From positions 1 through 64,000 of the forward strand of contig NZ_JAQYWD010000008.1 of NCBI RefSeq assembly GCF_030145145.1: a stretch of 64,000 bases of DNA. The letters are read 5' to 3'. Below the pieces are notes generated by a model that worked only from the letters and a program-made list of their open reading frames with translations, was not told the origin of the DNA and did not search any database. Shown in pieces: positions 55,592-64,000 of the stretch. Both the position numbers and the translations under genes were made by a program. The stretch's first letter is position 1. Every line of letters starts with the position of its first letter. Source of the DNA: Desulfobacula sp. (GTDB lineage Bacteria; Desulfobacterota; Desulfobacteria; Desulfobacterales; Desulfobacteraceae).

Positions 55592-56965
55592 CTATGCATG
55601 GGTTTCTTTGACCTTGATGAAATTTGTTTTCTTCAGTTCTCTGGGAAGGGTCTGGGCCGGTACCCAGGTAAGTTGCGGTGCAATTCTGACCTCTTCTTTG
55701 AAGAGGGAAAGCATTCGTTCTTCAAGCAATGGCAGATCAGATCCTGAAATCGAGTCGTCGTATTCCAGGGTGATCTTCAATGGCGGCTCCACCAGTGGAC
55801 CCGGCTTGCTCAAGAGAATGTGAAAAAATCCGGTTACCTTTGGTCTGAATTTTAATATGGCGGTCTTGATCGCTTCAGGATAAACATTCACCCCTTTAAT
55901 AATTAACATATCATCTGCCCGTCCAATGATTTTGAATCTCATCCCCGGCATGCCGCAGTGGCAGGGATCAACTGAGATCTCAAGCAGGTCTCCCAGCGAA
56001 TACCGCATAAAGGGTCCCCCTTCCCAGTCTAAAAACGTGAAGACCATTTCGCCTGTGGCACCATGTTCAATGTCTATTGGCTGTTTTGTGCTGGGATCCA
56101 AGAGTTCAAGCAGACAATGATCTTCTGATATGAAATGCATGCCACTGAATTGATCAGGTGGTTCGTCACAAGAGATCCCATGAAATGCATGCCCTCCTCC
56201 TGTATGGTCAAAAACTTTGGCACCAAACCCCTGGGCAAGCATTTTCCTGACTTCCGGATTCCCTCCACCGGGTTCACCCGCACAAAAGAACCATTTCAGC
56301 CCCAGTTCTTTTGCATCCTTTCCAATGAGTTGTGGACATTTTTCAATCATATACTGACCAAATGAAGGGGTGGCAATGATGGCGGATGGCGATGTCAGCC
56401 GGATAAAATCAAGCACTCTTTTGGTCCCCCCCTCTATGCCGATGGGGACAACACAGGCACCCATATGCATGATCCCCTGGGACAGCGGAAGTCCACCGGT
56501 AAACATGGACAAAGAAAGGGCCTGGATCATCACATCACCCGGCCTGATCCCGGCCCGCCAGTATTTTCTGGCATGCATCTCGTTCACCACATCGATATCA
56601 TGCTGAGTCAGTGTATAAAGGGTTGGCGTACCCGTTGTTCCTGAGGTTGAATTGATCCTTACAATTTTTTCCCGGGGTGCGCATGCCATAAGGGCATAGG
56701 GGTTACCGTATTTTTCAATGGAGTCTTCCTGGGCTTTTCTTTGTTCCTCTTTTGTCATGAGCGGTATGTTTGAAAATGCTTTAAAACTTTGGATATCGCC
56801 GGGTTCTGCACCGACAGCATCCATTTTATCACGATAGAACGGGGAACGTTGATAGTTATACGCCACCTGTTTTTTTAGTCTTTCCAGCTGCAATGCCCGC
56901 ATGTCTTCCCTTGGCAGGGTTTCTATCTTTTCGTTCCAAAGCGTTCTCTCTTTGTAAAAGGCCAT
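55592..56965 (-). CDS. Phenylacetate-CoA ligase-family enzyme
   Basis: The 457-residue adenylate-forming enzyme has the PaaK layout. The N-terminus is LWNEKIETLPREDMRALQ, then YNYQRSPFYRDKM in broken form, then the P-loop NSTSGTTGTPTLYTLTQHD (about residues 105-123). DHTGGGHAFHG, the hinge GRADDMLIIKGVNVYP, and the C-terminal region with KITLEYDDS follow. It makes a CoA thioester from an acid with ATP to AMP. The family includes phenylacetate, coumarate and benzoylacetate-type ligases, so the acid cannot be named. The VOC gene lies 23 nt upstream and the TRAP genes follow, tying it to an imported or derived carboxylate. AGGAGG precedes the ATG. Confidence 0.88.
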   Translation of the reverse strand: MAFYKERTLWNEKIETLPREDMRALQLERLKKQVAYNYQRSPFYRDKMDAVGAEPGDIQSFKAFSNIPLMTKEEQRKAQEDSIEKYGNPYALMACAPREKIVRINSTSGTTGTPTLYTLTQHDIDVVNEMHARKYWRAGIRPGDVMIQALSLSMFTGGLPLSQGIMHMGACVVPIGIEGGTKRVLDFIRLTSPSAIIATPSFGQYMIEKCPQLIGKDAKELGLKWFFCAGEPGGGNPEVRKMLAQGFGAKVFDHTGGGHAFHGISCDEPPDQFSGMHFISEDHCLLELLDPSTKQPIDIEHGATGEMVFTFLDWEGGPFMRYSLGDLLEISVDPCHCGMPGMRFKIIGRADDMLIIKGVNVYPEAIKTAILKFRPKVTGFFHILLSKPGPLVEPPLKITLEYDDSISGSDLPLLEERMLSLFKEEVRIAPQLTWVPAQTLPRELKKTNFIKVKETHA

Positions 56966-56988
56966 GCTTTCCTCCTGTATCCATAAGG

Positions 56989-57390
56989 TTACACATCACT
57001 GCAAATTTCCATTAAAATGTTCTGGGTGGTTTCTTTTTTGAAAAAGGCAACACTGCCATGACTTCCGGTCCGGGGAAAACCTTCCATAACGCTCAGGCCT
57101 TTTTTTTCAAATGCCAAAACAGCGGCATCAACATTGGCTGTTTTTATGGAAAAATGGTTAACGCCAGGGCGCTCGCCCATGACGTCTTTCCCAAAATTAT
57201 TTTTTCCTTCCATATATTGAATCAATTCGATGTCTATATTTTCAGCCTTTAATGTCGCGATTTTCAACCCCACGTTATCCATCTCCTTGATTTCGGAAGA
57301 CGAAAGCCCAAAAAGGGATTCAAATAGGGTCACACTTTTTTCCAGGTCTTCTACAATGATGCCGATATGGTCCACATGTGGAAGTGTCAT
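56989..57390 (-). CDS. VOC family protein, methylmalonyl-CoA epimerase-like
   Basis: The 133-residue product shows two beta-alpha-beta-beta-beta units of the vicinal-oxygen-chelate fold. His is in HVDHIGIIVEDLEKSV, Glu in DIELIQYMEG, His in VNHFSIKT and Glu in ILMEICSDV, which are the four metal ligands seen in methylmalonyl-CoA epimerase. The fold also serves dioxygenases and lyases, so the reaction is open. Its ATG overlaps the TAA of the HyuB-like gene by one base (TAATG), meaning coupled translation. Between HyuB and a CoA ligase, it could epimerise or rearrange a CoA-linked product. Confidence 0.82.
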   Translation of the reverse strand: MTLPHVDHIGIIVEDLEKSVTLFESLFGLSSSEIKEMDNVGLKIATLKAENIDIELIQYMEGKNNFGKDVMGERPGVNHFSIKTANVDAAVLAFEKKGLSVMEGFPRTGSHGSVAFFKKETTQNILMEICSDV

Positions 57391-59132
57391 TATTTTTTCT
57401 CTCTTAAATATTTTGTGGCCTCAAGATCTACTGCCATTGTGATCTCATCAATCACAACACCATAATCCATTCTGGCGCTTCGGGTTGACACCATTTCATT
57501 TTTTACATCTTCAAGGACGGTATCAATAGGTCTTAAAAAGGGATCACCATATCCGCCGCCCCCACCGGCTATATCATGAAAAATCGTGTTTTTGGGAATA
57601 TTACGGATGATTTCTTTGGATTTGGCGGTTCTTATGGTGCCGTCCGGGTAGCGGAGCTCTATCTTGTTGATCGCGCCCTCTTTGCCGCCAAACAGGCCGA
57701 AAGCCATTGCCTCTTCTTCCACACCATCTCCAAAGGCGATGCCGGTAACATTTTCACCGTAAATTTCAAATTCGGTCTCAATGCCCAGACCTCCCCGCCA
57801 CTGTCCGGCACCGGCTGAATCCTGTAAATATTCATGTTTGATAAGAAAATGAGGGTCCTGTATTTCAAACATCTCGTAGTCCTGGGCCAGGATACCACCG
57901 GCACAATTGATCAAGCCGATATGATCGTAGCCGTCGGCCATATGGGTTCCCCCTGATCCGCCCTTTAACGCAAGAAAGAGGATATCCACATAGGATCGAT
58001 CATGTCGTGGGTCTTTGCCGGTGAGGTTGAATCCGAGAAATCGATTCCATCCGGCGGTCACCCGTTCGGGGAGAATATTGGAAAAGGCTTTCATGATGGC
58101 ATCTGCATTGGGGCCGGTAATACTATTGCCAAAGGTTGTTGCGGCGGGGTATTCTGCATTCAGAAAACTTCCCTTTGGACTGATGATCGTTATCGGCCTT
58201 ATAATGCCGTCATTGTGGGGGATATCCGGATTGATCAGCATGAGGAAGGTCAATAGAACGGCAGAGGAGGTTGCAGCAAGGGGGGCATTGACAAATCCCT
58301 GGGTCTGGGGATCTGAGCCTGAGTAGTCAAAGATAATTGTTTCTCCTTTGACGATAACGTTTAAATTGATTTTCATCTTTGAGCCGTCATGAATTCCGTC
58401 ATAATACACATAACTCTCCCCTGGATAGGTACCATCCGGGATCTGGTCAATCTCTTTTCTGACCATTTTTTCCGTGACGTCAAACAAATAGTTGACATGT
58501 GTTTGAAATTTTAAGAGGCCATATCTTTTCAGCAGGGCTTTTACCCCTCTTTCCCCTACAACGCAGCCGCCCATTTCGGCTTTTATGTCTTCTTCCACTA
58601 TTTTGTAGCGGATATTGGCAAAGATCATGTCCCAGACGTCTTTTCGAAATTTTCCCGCCTCATATATCTTGACCGGCGTAATTCGAAGGGCTTCCTGCCA
58701 GACTTCTCTTGCTTCCGGGTTATATCCGCCGGCAACCGCTCCGCCGATGTCTGCCTGATGCCCCTTGCAGGCGGCCCAGGCAACGAGTTTGCCGTCATGA
58801 AAGATCGGCTTGAATACGGCAACATCTGCGTTCTGGTTTCCGCCTGAAAAAACATCATTATGGATAATAACGTCCCCCTCAAAAATGTTGTCTCCAAAAT
58901 AGCGGACAATATATTCACATGCCGGTTGAATCGCAAAAGCGAGCACCGGTATATACTCGGTCTGCTCCAACATTCTGCCCTGATGATCATACAGTCCTGT
59001 GACAAAGTCTCTTGCCTCATTCAAAATAGGTGACCGTGTGGTCCTCAGCAGGGTAAGCCCCATTTCCTCGGTAATGGATTTGAACCGCCGCTGGAAAACA
59101 GCAGCTAAAATCCGATCAATTTTATTTTCCAT
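57390..59132 (-). CDS. HyuB-type subunit (hydantoinase B/oxoprolinase/acetone carboxylase alpha family)
   Basis: From the ATG at 59132 (MENKIDRIL), preceded by AGAGAGGA, the protein is about 580 residues. It shows the family's N-terminus (VFQRRFKSITEEMGLTLLRTTRSPI) and a metal- and active-site stretch, with HNDVFSGGNQNADVAVFKPIF and ACKGHQADIGGAVAGG. The GxG-rich C-terminus follows (QWRGGLGIETEFEI, DIAGGGGGYGDPFLRP). Together with HyuA it forms an ATP-dependent enzyme that either opens a lactam or hydantoin ring or carboxylates a ketone-like substrate. It overlaps hyuA by 11 nt and the VOC gene by one. An upstream ATG at 59150 is inside hyuA and has no clear ribosome binding site. Confidence 0.9.
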   Translation of the reverse strand: MENKIDRILAAVFQRRFKSITEEMGLTLLRTTRSPILNEARDFVTGLYDHQGRMLEQTEYIPVLAFAIQPACEYIVRYFGDNIFEGDVIIHNDVFSGGNQNADVAVFKPIFHDGKLVAWAACKGHQADIGGAVAGGYNPEAREVWQEALRITPVKIYEAGKFRKDVWDMIFANIRYKIVEEDIKAEMGGCVVGERGVKALLKRYGLLKFQTHVNYLFDVTEKMVRKEIDQIPDGTYPGESYVYYDGIHDGSKMKINLNVIVKGETIIFDYSGSDPQTQGFVNAPLAATSSAVLLTFLMLINPDIPHNDGIIRPITIISPKGSFLNAEYPAATTFGNSITGPNADAIMKAFSNILPERVTAGWNRFLGFNLTGKDPRHDRSYVDILFLALKGGSGGTHMADGYDHIGLINCAGGILAQDYEMFEIQDPHFLIKHEYLQDSAGAGQWRGGLGIETEFEIYGENVTGIAFGDGVEEEAMAFGLFGGKEGAINKIELRYPDGTIRTAKSKEIIRNIPKNTIFHDIAGGGGGYGDPFLRPIDTVLEDVKNEMVSTRSARMDYGVVIDEITMAVDLEATKYLREKK

Positions 59133-61245
59133 TACGTCCTCTCTTTTCATCCGGTGACGGTGTTTTCTCGTGCATTATCGTCATCATAAAACTGCCGTAT
59201 TCATCGCATTCAATTTCAAACATGGACGGAACAAAGATGGTGGTATTTTTTTGTTCGATAATCACAGGCCCGGATACATGATTTCCAAACCCCATCTTAT
59301 TTCCGTCATATATATCAATGGACGCGAAATTCATTTTTGATGGGATGAAGACATTTCTTTTCCCCTTTAACGCCGGGGACGCATCCCTCCCAGCAAAGCT
59401 TTCTTTTCGAAAGGCTGGCTTATCGGTGGTCCCGATGGCTGTCATCCGAATATTAACCAGTTCCACTGCTGTTTCTTCATCCTTTAAGTCATACCCGTAA
59501 AGCCGGTTATGTTCGGCGTGAAAGCGGTCTGCCATTTTTTTAAATTTCAATGCTTTAATATCCTCTATTTCAATGGGCACGCTGACTTCGTGGTATTGTC
59601 CGATATACCGAAGATCAAGACAGAATTGAAACCTGCGTTTTTTTTCCGGAATGTTCTCATTTGACAGAATTTTTTTTCCTTCGGCTTCAAGGTTTTTTAC
59701 CAGGGAAAGCCAGTGGTGTTTTTCAATATGTTCAGCCGAGAAAGATGTATGAAAGCTTCTGACAAAATCATGCTTTAAATCGGAAAGAAGCATTCCTGCT
59801 GCACAAAAAATTGAAGACTCTTTGGGGATTAGAATTTTTGAAATTTCAAGTTCAAGTGCGATCATGGCCGCATGTATGGGACCGGCACCTCCCCCGCACA
59901 CCAAAAGAAAATCCCTGGGATCAAATCCCCTTTGAACTGAAATTTCCCGGATGGCAGATGCCATATTCACATTCATGATATGATACATGCCGTATGCCGC
60001 CTCAACCAGATCCATTTTCATTGGGGTTGCCACTGTTTGTTGAATCGCAGCTTCTGCAGCCGGTTTATCCAGCTTCATCGTTCCGCCGGCAAAAAAATCA
60101 GCACTCAGGTATCCCAAAATCAGATTGGCATCGCTGCAACTGGGCGCTTTCCCCCCAAGTCCGTAACATACCGGTCCAGGATAGGCACCGGCACTTTGGG
60201 GGCCCATGCGAAGGAGCCCGCCCTCATCAATCCAGGCAATGCTGCCGCCGCCCGCCCCGATGGTGTTGATTTCCATCATGGGCAGGGCAAGCGCCATGCG
60301 GTTAACCTTTCCATCCATTGTAACAATGGGTTGCGCGTCTTTGATCAGTGCGGCATCAAAACTGGTTCCTCCCATATCCACTGTAATAAAACTTTTTTGT
60401 CCATGCAGCTCTGCATAGGCGATGCCTGCCATGGGTGCTGCAGCCGGTCCTGAGAGAAGCGTGCTTGCCGCAAGTTCAGTGACCGCTTCAGGCGTTGTCA
60501 CACCGCCATTGGATTGCATGATTAAAAAAATTCCAGAAAATCGGTTTTCCAAAAGACGGGCGGCGAGGCGTGACAGATATCCCTTTAAGATGGGTCCCAC
60601 CGCAGCGTTAAGAACCGTCGTACTCACCCTGTCATAAAACCGGATCTGGGGGAGAACAGATGAAGAAACGGATAGATATGCGTCCGGCATGTGTTTGCGG
60701 ATCATTTCTTTGGCTTTGTCTTCATGGGTGCTGTTGGCATATGAATGCATAAAACAGACGGCAACGGCTTCGATGTCCTGATCTTTAAACAGGTCTATTC
60801 CTTTTATCACATCTGTTTCATCAATTTGTGTAACCAGATTTCCAGCATAATCCATTCGTTCAAGCACCGGGAATCGCAGGTGCCTGGGTACAATCGGGAC
60901 GGGGGGAAGATATTTGTTATTGTAAAGTTCTTCCCGTATGCCCCTTCTCATCTGGAGTGCGTCTCTGAATCCCTTTGTGGTCATCAGTCCCGTCCGCGAG
61001 ACATTTCCTGTCAGTACGGCATTTGTTGTTACCGTAGTTCCATGAACAATGATTTCAATTTTTCCCAGAAAGGATGTAAGGCTGATGCCTTTTTTCCGGG
61101 CCATCTGATTCAGTCCCTTCATCACTGCGATGGATGGATCTTCAGGAGAAGACAACACTTTGAAAATATCAGAATTGCCTTTATTGTCCATGAGAAGAAA
61201 ATCTGTAAATGTCCCCCCCACATCAATGCCTATTTTAAATATCAT
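59122..61245 (-). CDS. HyuA-type subunit (hydantoinase A/oxoprolinase/acetone carboxylase beta family)
   Basis: The 707-residue subunit begins with the actin-like ATP-binding pattern IGIDVGGTFTDFLLMD. It continues with the HGTTVTTNAVL block (about residues 68-78), the second phosphate loop VDMGGTSFDAALI (near 291-303), and CGGGAGPIHAAMIALEL (near 455-471). A C-terminal beta domain follows (VSGPVIIEQKNTTIFVP). It should phosphorylate or activate the substrate with ATP for the HyuB partner. The length suits N-methylhydantoinase and acetone- or acetophenone-carboxylase subunits. GGAGG lies before the ATG, and the gene comes 40 nt after dctM. Confidence 0.92.
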   Translation of the reverse strand: MIFKIGIDVGGTFTDFLLMDNKGNSDIFKVLSSPEDPSIAVMKGLNQMARKKGISLTSFLGKIEIIVHGTTVTTNAVLTGNVSRTGLMTTKGFRDALQMRRGIREELYNNKYLPPVPIVPRHLRFPVLERMDYAGNLVTQIDETDVIKGIDLFKDQDIEAVAVCFMHSYANSTHEDKAKEMIRKHMPDAYLSVSSSVLPQIRFYDRVSTTVLNAAVGPILKGYLSRLAARLLENRFSGIFLIMQSNGGVTTPEAVTELAASTLLSGPAAAPMAGIAYAELHGQKSFITVDMGGTSFDAALIKDAQPIVTMDGKVNRMALALPMMEINTIGAGGGSIAWIDEGGLLRMGPQSAGAYPGPVCYGLGGKAPSCSDANLILGYLSADFFAGGTMKLDKPAAEAAIQQTVATPMKMDLVEAAYGMYHIMNVNMASAIREISVQRGFDPRDFLLVCGGGAGPIHAAMIALELEISKILIPKESSIFCAAGMLLSDLKHDFVRSFHTSFSAEHIEKHHWLSLVKNLEAEGKKILSNENIPEKKRRFQFCLDLRYIGQYHEVSVPIEIEDIKALKFKKMADRFHAEHNRLYGYDLKDEETAVELVNIRMTAIGTTDKPAFRKESFAGRDASPALKGKRNVFIPSKMNFASIDIYDGNKMGFGNHVSGPVIIEQKNTTIFVPSMFEIECDEYGSFMMTIMHEKTPSPDEKRGRNGK

Positions 61246-61285
61246 TAAACCTCCAGTATCCTGCGACTTCTATTTTTTATTGGTT

Positions 61286-62596
61286 TTACATCAATCCCGG
61301 TAAATACAGTGCAATCTGAGGGAACACCATCACCAGGATCATGACAGTGGCATCACACATCAGGAAAGGAATTCCCGCTTTGTATACATCCATCATGGTT
61401 GTGTTTTTTGGGGCCACCGCCTTCATAACGAACAGCAGCAACCCAAAGGGAGGGGTGGTATTCGCCATTTCCATGTTGATCAGCATTATCAGTGCAAACC
61501 AAAGTGTATTAAAGTGTAATGCCTCCACAACCGGCAAAAAGATGGGAATGGCGATCATCACCATGGACAGGTTGTCCATAAAGCACCCCAGAAACAAAAG
61601 AACGATTTGCATGGAAATAAGGACCATGAAGGGGGGAAGGTCAAACCCGATGACCATCTCGATAATCCCTGCGCTGGCCCCGGAAAATGCCAGAATTTGA
61701 CTGAAAATCATTGATCCGGTAATAATCATGAACATCATGGAGGTTATTTTTAGTGTTCCCATGATGCAGGCTTTCATGACGGTTATATTCATTTGGCCGT
61801 AAACCATGGCCAGCAGAATCGTTCCCATTGATCCCAGGGCGGCTGCTTCCGATGGTGTTGCCACCCCCAGAAAAATCAAGCCGATGACCAGAAAGATGAT
61901 GAACCCTATGGGAAAAACGTGGATAATACTGGCTTTGATCCTGGCCGGTATTGGGACCGGATTTTGTTGGTACGGCGGGGCAAGGTGGGGTTGAAGGCGG
62001 CAACGGATCACCACATAACTCCCATAAAAAAATGCCATGAGTAATCCCGGCAAAATGCCCGCAATTAAAAGCCCTCCCACGGATATCTGGTTTAAAGCAG
62101 CCAGGAGAATGGCAAGTGCACTGGGCGGTATGAGCATGGAAAGGCCGCCGCTTCCCATAATCGGCCCCAATGACATGCTTTTGTGGTACCCTCTTTTTTC
62201 CATATCCGGAACCAGCAATGATCCGAGAATTGAGGTGGTAGCAAGTGTTGAGCCACTCATGGTGGAAAAAAGTGCACCGCCAATGATGGCCAGAAGAGAC
62301 AGACGTCCCGGAATTTTTCCAATCCACTGATCCGTGGCATCAATGGCCTTGAATCCTAATTTAGAGTGGAACATCACTTCTCCCATGAGCACAAAAAGCG
62401 GCACAGGCAGAAGGCTGAAAGTTGTAAGGCTCTCCCTTATGTTTAAAATAAGTTGAACAATCCCCATTTCTCCGCCAAGAAAAAGAACGGCGCCTATAAC
62501 ATCCACAATGAGAAAGGCGACTGCCACAGGTGTGCCGATGATCATCAATAGGGCCATGAGACCGAGTAAAAGTGCTAAGGTTAAATACCAATCCAT
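61286..62596 (-). CDS. TRAP transporter large permease (DctM)
   Basis: The 436-residue protein has about twelve helices and TRAP large-subunit signatures: GTPVAVAFLIVDVIGAVLFLGG, TMSGSTLATTSILGSLLVPDMEKRGYHKSMSLGPIMGSGGLSMLIPPSALAILL in overlapping blocks, TPSEAAALGS, and NTTPPFGLLLFVMKAV. It is the sodium-driven permease of the second TRAP system, paired with the separate dctQ and dctP genes upstream. GAAGGAAC precedes the ATG. The HyuA gene follows after 40 nt, so transport and metabolism are transcribed together. Confidence 0.93.
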   Translation of the reverse strand: MDWYLTLALLLGLMALLMIIGTPVAVAFLIVDVIGAVLFLGGEMGIVQLILNIRESLTTFSLLPVPLFVLMGEVMFHSKLGFKAIDATDQWIGKIPGRLSLLAIIGGALFSTMSGSTLATTSILGSLLVPDMEKRGYHKSMSLGPIMGSGGLSMLIPPSALAILLAALNQISVGGLLIAGILPGLLMAFFYGSYVVIRCRLQPHLAPPYQQNPVPIPARIKASIIHVFPIGFIIFLVIGLIFLGVATPSEAAALGSMGTILLAMVYGQMNITVMKACIMGTLKITSMMFMIITGSMIFSQILAFSGASAGIIEMVIGFDLPPFMVLISMQIVLLFLGCFMDNLSMVMIAIPIFLPVVEALHFNTLWFALIMLINMEMANTTPPFGLLLFVMKAVAPKNTTMMDVYKAGIPFLMCDATVMILVMVFPQIALYLPGLM

Positions 62597-62611
62597 TCGG
62601 GTTCCTTCTCT

Positions 62612-63157
62612 TTAATGAGGTGGTGTCATTCTCTTGTGATGCGGATGGTTGTTTGTCTTTTCCGCCTTATATTTTTGATAAAATATGTTTGCTCTTCGAA
62701 TGAACTGAAGCGCAAACAAAAAACACCCCACAGGGATGACCATGATGACCAAAAATTCAGGTATCTTCAGGTATTTTAAGGTGGGAACGTTCCTGACATA
62801 AAAGTCATACGTAACGATCGTCCCATAATAGGTCAGGATTAAAAGAACACCGGCACCAAGGATGGAGGTAACGGTATTCAGAATGGCCTCGGTTCTCTCG
62901 GTTACAATGTTTAAAATGATGTCGACCTTTATGTGCCCCTCTTCTTTAAGAACAAAAGCCGCCGTTAAAAAAGGAATATAAAGCAGGATATATTCACTGA
63001 TTTGAAGAATCCATCCACTGGGGCTATTAAAAAAATACCGCATCACCACATCAATACAGACAGAAATAAGAGAAAAAATCATTAACATACCGCTAAACCA
63101 TGTAAACCCGATTAAAATGACATCAAAAATGCGGCCTGCTCGTTGAAGAATCATCAT
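62612..63157 (-). CDS. TRAP transporter small permease (DctQ)
   Basis: The 181-residue protein has four predicted helices (near residues 10-35, 50-70, 90-112 and 132-155). It shows the DctQ pattern ISVCIDVVMRYFFNSPSGWILQISEYILLYIPFL, broken across helices 1-2, and LKEEGHIKVDIIL. It is the small subunit that stabilises DctM. The C-terminus is unusually His/Lys-rich (NNHPHHKRMTPPH). It lies 15 nt upstream of dctM. AAAGG abuts two adjacent ATGs, so the start may be one codon later. Confidence 0.9.
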   Translation of the reverse strand: MMILQRAGRIFDVILIGFTWFSGMLMIFSLISVCIDVVMRYFFNSPSGWILQISEYILLYIPFLTAAFVLKEEGHIKVDIILNIVTERTEAILNTVTSILGAGVLLILTYYGTIVTYDFYVRNVPTLKYLKIPEFLVIMVIPVGCFLFALQFIRRANIFYQKYKAEKTNNHPHHKRMTPPH

Positions 63158-63185
63158 CCTTTCGTCCTTTTTGTCCGCTTTTGTG

Positions 63186-64000
63186 TTATGGCGTGAGCAT
63201 CTTTTGAAGCGTTGGTCCCAACTCCGGATTTTGCTTGATCACTTCGTCCCATCCGGCTTTATAGGCCAGGTCAACATAGCTTTTGGTCTCCTGGGGTGAA
63301 AACGCAATAACCGTCATTCCTTTCGCCTGCAATTGTGCATATTCTTTTTCAGAAATGTCGGCCATGATGCTGCTGTACTGCTTTTCATTTTCGATCATAG
63401 CGTCCGTTAGCAGCTGCTGGAGGTGTGCCGGGAGCTTTTCCCATGTTTTTAGATTGACCAGCGCTTCAATATTCATCTGATAAATTCTGGGTTTGAGAAT
63501 ATATTTGCAAACATCTACCCACCCCATCTGGACATTGCCGAGAATCGCCCAGGCATACCCGTCGATGGTTCCTCTTTCAAGGGCGGTGTAAATATCTGAA
63601 CCCGGCATGGTCACTGGCACTGCACCCAGCTGTTTTACAAAGGGTTCGTAGGTCGCAGAGACGCGAATTTTTTGTCCCTTCAAATCCGCCAGCGTTTTGG
63701 CCGATTTGTTGGTGAAAATTTGAAACCATACACCAAATTCGGCCCGCCCCAGGTAATGGACATTATGTTGTTTGAAAAGGGTGTTTCTAAAGTCATGATA
63801 TCCGTTCTCCCGCTCTTTGATCGGATCAAGGCGGGTAAGGTGGGTATATGCAGCCCCTGTAATCTGTCTGCCGTAATAGGATTCACAACCGAAAATCATA
63901 TCCACAACCCCGTTTCTAAGTGCCTCGAACTGCTTAAACCCGGGCATGGTTTCAGGCCCGCCAATATATTTGATTTCCAATTCCCCTTTTGCCTTTTCGT
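63186..64000 (-). CDS. TRAP transporter substrate-binding protein (DctP), cut by the window edge
   Basis: The reading frame runs off the right edge of the window, so the signal peptide and N-terminus are missing; codons before 63980 stay in frame (EKAKGELEIKY). The visible 271 residues are DctP-like, with IKYIGGPETMPGFKQFEAL, GAAYTHLTRLDP, the ligand-Arg region LKGQKIRVSATYEPFVKQLGAVPVTM and YTALERGTIDGYAWAILG. It is the receptor of the second TRAP system, 28 nt upstream of dctQ. It differs clearly from the DctP at the far end of the operon, so the two systems probably take different ligands. Confidence 0.92.
   Translation of the reverse strand, partial: EKAKGELEIKYIGGPETMPGFKQFEALRNGVVDMIFGCESYYGRQITGAAYTHLTRLDPIKERENGYHDFRNTLFKQHNVHYLGRAEFGVWFQIFTNKSAKTLADLKGQKIRVSATYEPFVKQLGAVPVTMPGSDIYTALERGTIDGYAWAILGNVQMGWVDVCKYILKPRIYQMNIEALVNLKTWEKLPAHLQQLLTDAMIENEKQYSSIMADISEKEYAQLQAKGMTVIAFSPQETKSYVDLAYKAGWDEVIKQNPELGPTLQKMLTP

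Overview
The window reads as ordinary chromosome of an anaerobic delta-proteobacterium (Desulfobacterota), most likely a Desulfobacteraceae-type sulfate reducer. This is inferred from the gene set, because there is no rRNA gene here: LL-diaminopimelate aminotransferase (DapL), a MoeA fused to a periplasmic-binding-like domain, a ferredoxin-type protein fragment, TRAP transporters, an HD-GYP-type protein, FtsEX-EnvC-CtpA-YibQ gene order, and moderate, slightly AT-leaning base composition. Genes are tightly packed, with many 1-14 nt overlaps.

Layout. 1-1.4 kb: a decayed stretch holding an N-terminally truncated 4Fe-4S protein, a fragment of a flavin disulfide oxidoreductase and a tRNA-Glu(CTC). 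1.4-2.6 kb: small membrane protein and MltB-type lytic transglycosylase. 2.7-7.2 kb: nitrogen-control operon glnD-glnB-glnA (minus strand) behind a near-consensus sigma-54 promoter. 7.4-9.9 kb: tatA, then a MoxR ATPase and a VWA partner. 10-16.4 kb: tatD facing away from ftsE-ftsX-envC-ctpA-yibQ (division-coupled cell-wall hydrolysis). 16.4-19.6 kb (minus): aryl-acid-type AMP ligase, NUDIX and YkgJ genes. 20-24.6 kb (plus): TetR regulator with ADP-forming acyl-CoA synthetase, then panB with a DUF2520 dehydrogenase-like gene. 24.6-28 kb (minus): M16C metalloprotease and a small winged-helix protein. 28.5-35.3 kb (plus): ksgA, HD-GYP, dapL, two moeA paralogues. 35.4-36.6 kb: VWA-OmpA lipoprotein. 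36.9-42.3 kb: uppP, phosphomannomutase, UvrD-like helicase, MFS exporter. 42.3-45.5 kb: potassium channel and hybrid histidine kinase.

Two accessory blocks stand out. The minus-strand operon at 52.3-45.6 kb encodes a membrane-anchored coiled-coil protein, TelA, a DUF4178-like protein, a lipoprotein with a Gly/Tyr/Trp-rich tail, a double DUF350 membrane protein and a membrane-embedded spermidine-synthase-like enzyme. It resembles the E. coli yjfIJKLMC logic (membrane stress plus polyamine chemistry) built from different parts. The minus-strand operon from the right edge to 52.6 kb encodes two TRAP transport systems around a HyuA/HyuB pair, a VOC protein and a phenylacetate-CoA-ligase-family enzyme. 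It is probably a catabolic unit that imports an unknown organic acid, transforms it with an ATP-dependent hydantoinase/carboxylase-type enzyme and activates the product with CoA.

No CRISPR array, prophage, intact insertion sequence or rRNA operon was seen.
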